Source: Terebella lapidaria (Eukaryota > Annelida > Polychaeta > Terebellida > Terebellidae). From it: a stretch of 64,000 nucleotides of DNA. Made by a program: the position numbers and the translations under genes. The notes under the pieces were generated by a model, which was not told where the DNA came from, did not search any database, and was given only the letters and a program-made list of their open reading frames with translations. Below are positions 59,718 through 64,000 of the stretch, in pieces. The DNA lies in NCBI GenBank assembly GCA_949152475.1, contig OX424568.1, positions 27,813,667-27,877,666 of the forward strand, in the 5' to 3' direction. How positions within the stretch are numbered: position 1 is the first letter of the stretch; each line of letters begins with the position of its first letter.

Positions 59718-62095
59718 TTAGAATGTCACCCACTCCCACCGCTGGGTGTCGCTGCTATCGCAGTTCGAAGTTTTCAGGGGCTGTGAATGTTTGAGACCTT
59801 TGACATCGAGACACTGACCTGAAAGCTCATTCACAAGTTGTCCCGTGTCCTGAAAAAAGGGATTTACATCGTGATAAATCTAATAACTATGCCAAAACTA
59901 GATGAAAACGCCAATATCAGAGTAACTATTCTTCCTCACTGATTGAAGAATCCATTTTTGAGCCTTGTCGTCCTTTTTGCAATTGACGTCCATGACAATC
60001 TCATTTTTGTTCTTAAACGTCATGCAGGCATATTCTGTTCGTATCCAGCCGTCTTTCGATGCAGAAAGTAACTATAACACAGGAACGTTGGTTTCAACAA
60101 AAATTCGGATAAACTGATGGCAAAAAAAAATCAATACGAATACAATGCAAAATTTAGACGACTAATATGAAAACAGCTCACCTGGTTCATACTAGCGACA
60201 TTATGACAGTAATATACTCCGTGTTTGTAAGTGGATCGTTCGTTATTCCCGAGAATATCCAGACAGAAATTCGTGCTCGGATTCCTCAACTTGAAATAAT
60301 ATGAAAAACGGGTAAATTGCTCTGTAAATTATGAGACTAGTAAGCCTTTGATTCATTGAGTGGCATCACTTGATTGTGTGACCGCGACAACCCGTTGAAA
60401 GTGAAGGAGCACAATTCCGGCAGATCAACTCACAGCTCCGAAATGTTCGACGTCGATATCGAGTCTGAATTTCTCCGGGTAGACGGTGTCGAGGTACCAC
60501 TGGAAGCTCTTACACTGCTCTCTCTCGCGAATGGCTCTTCTCTGGGACAAGTCCCCTACATCCACAGCCTGGTGGGGCAAACACGCACCTACATATCACT
60601 TGAATTACCCTGGCATAGTGTTCTCTATACACAATACATGACCTGACAGGCAGGCTGAAATGCAATCTAATCACAGACCGGCAGATCAGGACGATGAAGG
60701 TAGTAGTATTTCTTGTACTCGTCCAGCCAAATTTCTACGAAACGCTTTGTATTCCTTCCATGGTAGTCTCGCTTCTTGTCTGTTTTAGGAAGTGTAAATG
60801 TGACTGTATGCACTATTTCAATTTACCCATGTGAATGAAAAGCTACTTTAGTGAAATGCGTTTTCTGACCTGGAAATCCATAAGGATGAGTGGGTCGGAA
60901 AATATGACCAACGACTGAACACGGATGAAACAGCAGAGAACCTCCACACATCCATGTCTGTGGGAACGAAATACCAGGTAATAGTAACGAATACATGTAC
61001 TGATGATGTTCGGACTATTAGAATGACGATCAGATCAGATAGATCCAGTAGAGAGTTCACCCTGAAAGACAGATCCAGATTCTCGCCGCCCCAAATCTCC
61101 ATCTCCCCGTCATACGCCCCGATCCGGAAGAAGAAATCTCGGTCTGCAGCAAACAGCCCTCCCGCCATAGTTGGCGAACTGACGGAAATGGAAATAGGCT
61201 ACATTCAAAGAAATATAAAATGTTGAAGATAACTCATTGGAACTTCCTTAGTGAAATCCTTACGGATAAGCATATTCAGGACCCTTGGATTTGTCAAGTT
61301 CTGTCTTTGGTCGTGCTTCCCACGTGAAGAACATGCTCCAGGTGAACCCGCCTCTACTTGAGCCACCGTAGTGCTCAAACTTCAAACTGTTAGGGTCTAT
61401 ATTCCCTATGGACGGGCATATGACCCTAGTGGGGTCCTCCCTGATCTCAGCGAGGATTGGTTCGATCCAGCCGGCAGCAGCCTCACAGTGGGCGTCTAGG
61501 AAGATGAGGACAGGACCCCGAGCCGCCTGTGCCCCGTACAACTTGGCTTTGATGAGCCCATAGCGCTCGGGCGTACGGACCACTCTCACCAGACCGTCAG
61601 GCCACGTCCGGCTGATGTATTCGTGCATCGGCTCCAACACGTCCGCTATAGATAGTTAGTTCATTTATCTTATGCACCTCATAATTTGGCGTACCTGGCT
61701 GAAGTCATTAGCTTAATTAGTGCCATATTATCTCTATATGATCACTGTTGATATATAGATATATATTATACACAATACAATACCCAATACACAATACAAT
61801 ACAACACAAAAAAGCCAATGGGAGTTTACTGAAAGTTTCATGTGCACCTCTCTGCAAAAAGTCAAGTTACATTGCCAAAATGATAAATGACTGTGATAAA
61901 ACAGAATGCTATTAGAGAGTATACGAACGTCTATCACTGTTGTCGTCTAATAACACCACCTCCTCCAGATACTGAGGTGGAGACCTGTTCACGACGCTAT
62001 GGACCGTTCTCAATATCACGCTCGGCGCTTCATTGAAATATGAAATTATCACACTGGCTTTCGGCAGATCTGTCCGATATGTTCTAGCTTTGCAT
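59718..62095 (-). CDS. Polypeptide N-acetylgalactosaminyltransferase (GALNT), nine 3' exons
   Basis: Initiates mucin-type O-glycosylation in the Golgi by moving GalNAc from UDP-GalNAc to Ser/Thr. Exons on the minus strand, with AG/GT borders and consistent phases: 61929-62095, 61264-61645, 61061-61178, 60870-60957, 60679-60779, 60434-60568, 60182-60289, 59940-60071, 59718-59849 (stop TAA 59718-59720). Total about 453 residues. The GT2 catalytic part shows [19 protein letters not shown], the metal-binding LDAHCEA (DxH) and the Gal/GalNAc-T motif [12 protein letters not shown], then TWMCGGSL and VGHIFRP. The last three exons form a ricin-type lectin domain with CLDI and CLDV turns and QKW and QRW motifs. 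The N-terminal anchor and stem (about 120-150 residues) are missing and must lie upstream, perhaps beyond the window. Introns are short. The isoform cannot be assigned by eye. Confidence 0.93.
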
Positions 62096-62340
62096 CTGTA
62101 AAAAATGATATCAATATAAGCATATTTAGTGACCTGAATTGTCACTGATATATTTGAACGATACTTGATAAGATTTGTGGAATGCATTCTCTCGGCATGT
62201 TTGATTACTCAGACTGAATAGAATACCTGCTTTCTCTTTATCAGGCCTTTCCGGGTGACTACGAATGACACCGGACCATTTCGGCAAACTGGGCTGATCA
62301 GTTGAACATGGAGAAGAGGGGAGCGATTTTTTTACGAGGA

Positions 62341-62353
62341 GGGGGGGGGGGGG
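62341..62353. repeat. Poly-G run
   Basis: About 13 consecutive G in a GC-rich context; capable of forming unusual structures and prone to sequencing error. Confidence 0.8.
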
Positions 62354-62459
62354 TCGCCACGACGAATCATCCCGATAGTAGTAAGCACTGTCACGGACCA
62401 TCCCGACAATGTCAAGTCACTACACGGACAACCCTGCACCACCTTGTAACAGACCAAGC

Positions 62460-63560
62460 TCCAGCAACCCCGACACGGCCCCGACAAACCTGGCTCTAGC
62501 GATCCAGACAGAACCCTCACGAACCCAGCTCCAACAATCCTGATAGAGTCCCGACAAACTCAGCTCCAACAATCCCGAGAGAGCCCCTTCAAACCCGGCT
62601 TCAGCAATCCCGAATGAGCCCCCACAAACCCAGCTCCAGCAATCCCTGCAGAGCCCCGTCAAACCCGGCTCCAGCAATCTCGACAGAGCCCTCACGAACC
62701 CAGCTCCAGCAATCCTTGCAGAGCCCCGTCAAACCCGGCCCTAGCAATCCCAACAGAGCCCCGACGAACCTGGCTCTAGCAATTCCGACAGAACCCCCAC
62801 AAACCCAGCTCCAACAAACCCGACAGAGCCCCGACAAACCCAGCTCCAGCAGTCCCGACAGAGCCCCGACAAGCCCAGCTCCAGCAGTCCTGACAAAGCT
62901 CCAACAAATCCGGCTCTAGCAATCCCAACAGAGCCCCAACAAACCCGGCTTTGGCAATTCCGACAGAGCCCGATCAAACCTGGCTCTATTATTCCCGACA
63001 GAGCCCCGACAAACCCGGCTCCAGCAATCCTGACAGAGCCCCAGACAAACCTGGCTCCAGCAATCCTGACAGAGCCCTGGCGAATCCGGCTCCAACATTC
63101 CCGACAGAGCCCCGACAAACCCGGCTCCAGCATTCCCGACAGAGCCCCCACAAACCCAGCTCCAACAATCTCGACAGAGCCCTGACAAACCCAGCTCTAG
63201 CAAACCTGACAGAGCCCCGACAAACCTGGCTCCAGCAATCCCGACAGAGCCCTCACAAACCCAGCTCCAGCAATCCCGACAGACCCCCGACAAATTCGGC
63301 TATAGGAATTCCGACAGAACCCCGACAACCCCGGCTGTAACAATCATGACATAGCCCTCACAAACCCAGCTCCAGCAATCCCAACAGAGCCCTCACGAAC
63401 CCAGCTCCAGCAATCCTGACAGAGCCCCGACAAATCCGGCAATCTCGGCAGAGCCGCCACAAACCCGGCTCCAGCAATCCCTTATACTGAACCCTTATAA
63501 ACCAAGCTCCACCAATCCCGACAGAGCCCTCATGAACCCAGCTCCAGCAATCCCGACAGA
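62460..63560. repeat. 36-bp minisatellite upstream of the GALNT exons
   Basis: About 30 units of roughly 36 bp related to CTCCAGCAATCCCGACAGAG followed by CCCCGACAAACCCGG. Because the unit is near a multiple of three, frames stay open for over 100 codons on both strands. It most likely lies in a 5' intron or upstream flank of GALNT. Confidence 0.9.
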
Positions 63561-64000
63561 GCTACGACAAAGCCAAAATTCGAAACATGTTTGAAACTTC
63601 TCTGGTACCACTCTGGACAGCCGTGGACGTCTTGATATTAGTAAAGACTCTCAACCTAGTTCACCCAAACTCCTGACCCAGGAGAGACCATTGACTAGTT
63701 GGTGGACCAAACATATCTAAAAGCTGACCGATAATAATTAGGTGCAGCTGTTTGAGCTGAGGACAGCCAGAGGAAGAGGAACACGAGCAGAATCACATAT
63801 AAACCTTGGTTCGTGATATCACGAATGTGGCCTTCTGCCCATAACTTATCATTGGTATGCACTGAATGCGTAATGATTCTTAGTGTGGTGTGCACAAGTA
63901 ATTTTCGGGTGCGTAATGATAAGAGAGGTGTCAAAACGGAAATGAAGTGGAAACAGATAAGCTTCGCCTAAGAATGTTTGCGACTCCCGATCGAGGGCCT
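63561..64000. other. Right edge, no confirmed gene; possible membrane-anchor exon
   Basis: A minus-strand frame at 63695-63934 includes a strongly hydrophobic stretch, GLYVILLVFLFLWLSSAQT. A GALNT needs an N-terminal signal anchor and this is on the right strand, upstream of the known exons. There is no Met close before the hydrophobic run and no clear splice pairing to the next exon, so this is only a candidate. Confidence 0.25.

Noticed and set aside
62105..62175. Possible GALNT exon reading NAFHKSYQVSFKYISDNSG
   Set aside because: Does not match the expected SD-I-S/R-x-x-x-D region before the CKARTY exon, and the introns would be too short.
62460..63560. CRISPR-like or coding repeat array upstream of GALNT
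   Set aside because: Tandem minisatellite without spacers; frames on both strands are a length effect.

Overview
This is eukaryotic nuclear DNA from an animal, most likely a marine invertebrate and plausibly a mollusc. That placement is inference from the repeat content (AT-rich background, GGTCAAAGGTCA-type dispersed repeats, GACGGACGCAACGCCATGCC tails, BEL/Pao and Ty3/gypsy elements) and from a multi-exon animal glycosyltransferase gene with GT-AG introns. There are no bacterial operons and no CRISPR array. Most of the window is transposable-element sequence. The only clear host gene is a polypeptide N-acetylgalactosaminyltransferase (GALNT) on the minus strand at the right end.

Layout. 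1-4.2 kb: repeats, a frameshifted SWIM zinc-finger remnant and a dead Tc1-like transposase. 4193-10742: a short-LTR gypsy element (here E0) with 192-bp LTRs that look identical and a CAAA target duplication. It lacks gag and protease, but has an open RT-RNase H-integrase frame followed by a separate ORF with a complete TatD-type metallo-hydrolase domain. A hairpin with an invariant GGGCTTG loop recurs nine times along E0. 10749-11273: a foldback element. 11.7-12.6 and 36.3-36.8 kb: a ~540-bp tandem repeat, split by the next insertion.

12642-36319: two nested large gypsy elements of one family. The outer, older copy E1 (1379-bp LTRs, at least 11 differences between them) is interrupted inside gag by the inner, young copy E2 (14544-27065, 1388-bp LTRs apparently identical, ATAC target duplication). 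E2 looks complete: gag, pol in the -1 frame, then two further ORFs (ORF3, ORF4), each with a pair of zinc fingers. The LTR promoter (CCAAT, CRE, TCACGTGA, TATA) is echoed upstream of ORF3 and, without the CRE, upstream of ORF4, so E2 may carry three RNA polymerase II promoters. E1 holds the same modules in decayed form, with RT/RNase H deleted.

36.8-51.4 kb: gene-poor dispersed repeats, a LINE ORF1 remnant, and two related DNA-transposon-like elements carrying ~130-bp tandem arrays rich in nuclear-receptor half-sites. 51364-59340: an apparently intact BEL/Pao retrotransposon on the minus strand (one 1980-codon gag-pol ORF, 255-bp LTRs that look identical, GGTAA target duplication), inserted in the terminal hairpin of one of those elements. 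59718-62095: nine GALNT exons, minus strand, encoding the catalytic domain and the ricin-type lectin domain; the 5' exons lie upstream and are not resolved. 62.4-63.6 kb: a 36-bp minisatellite.
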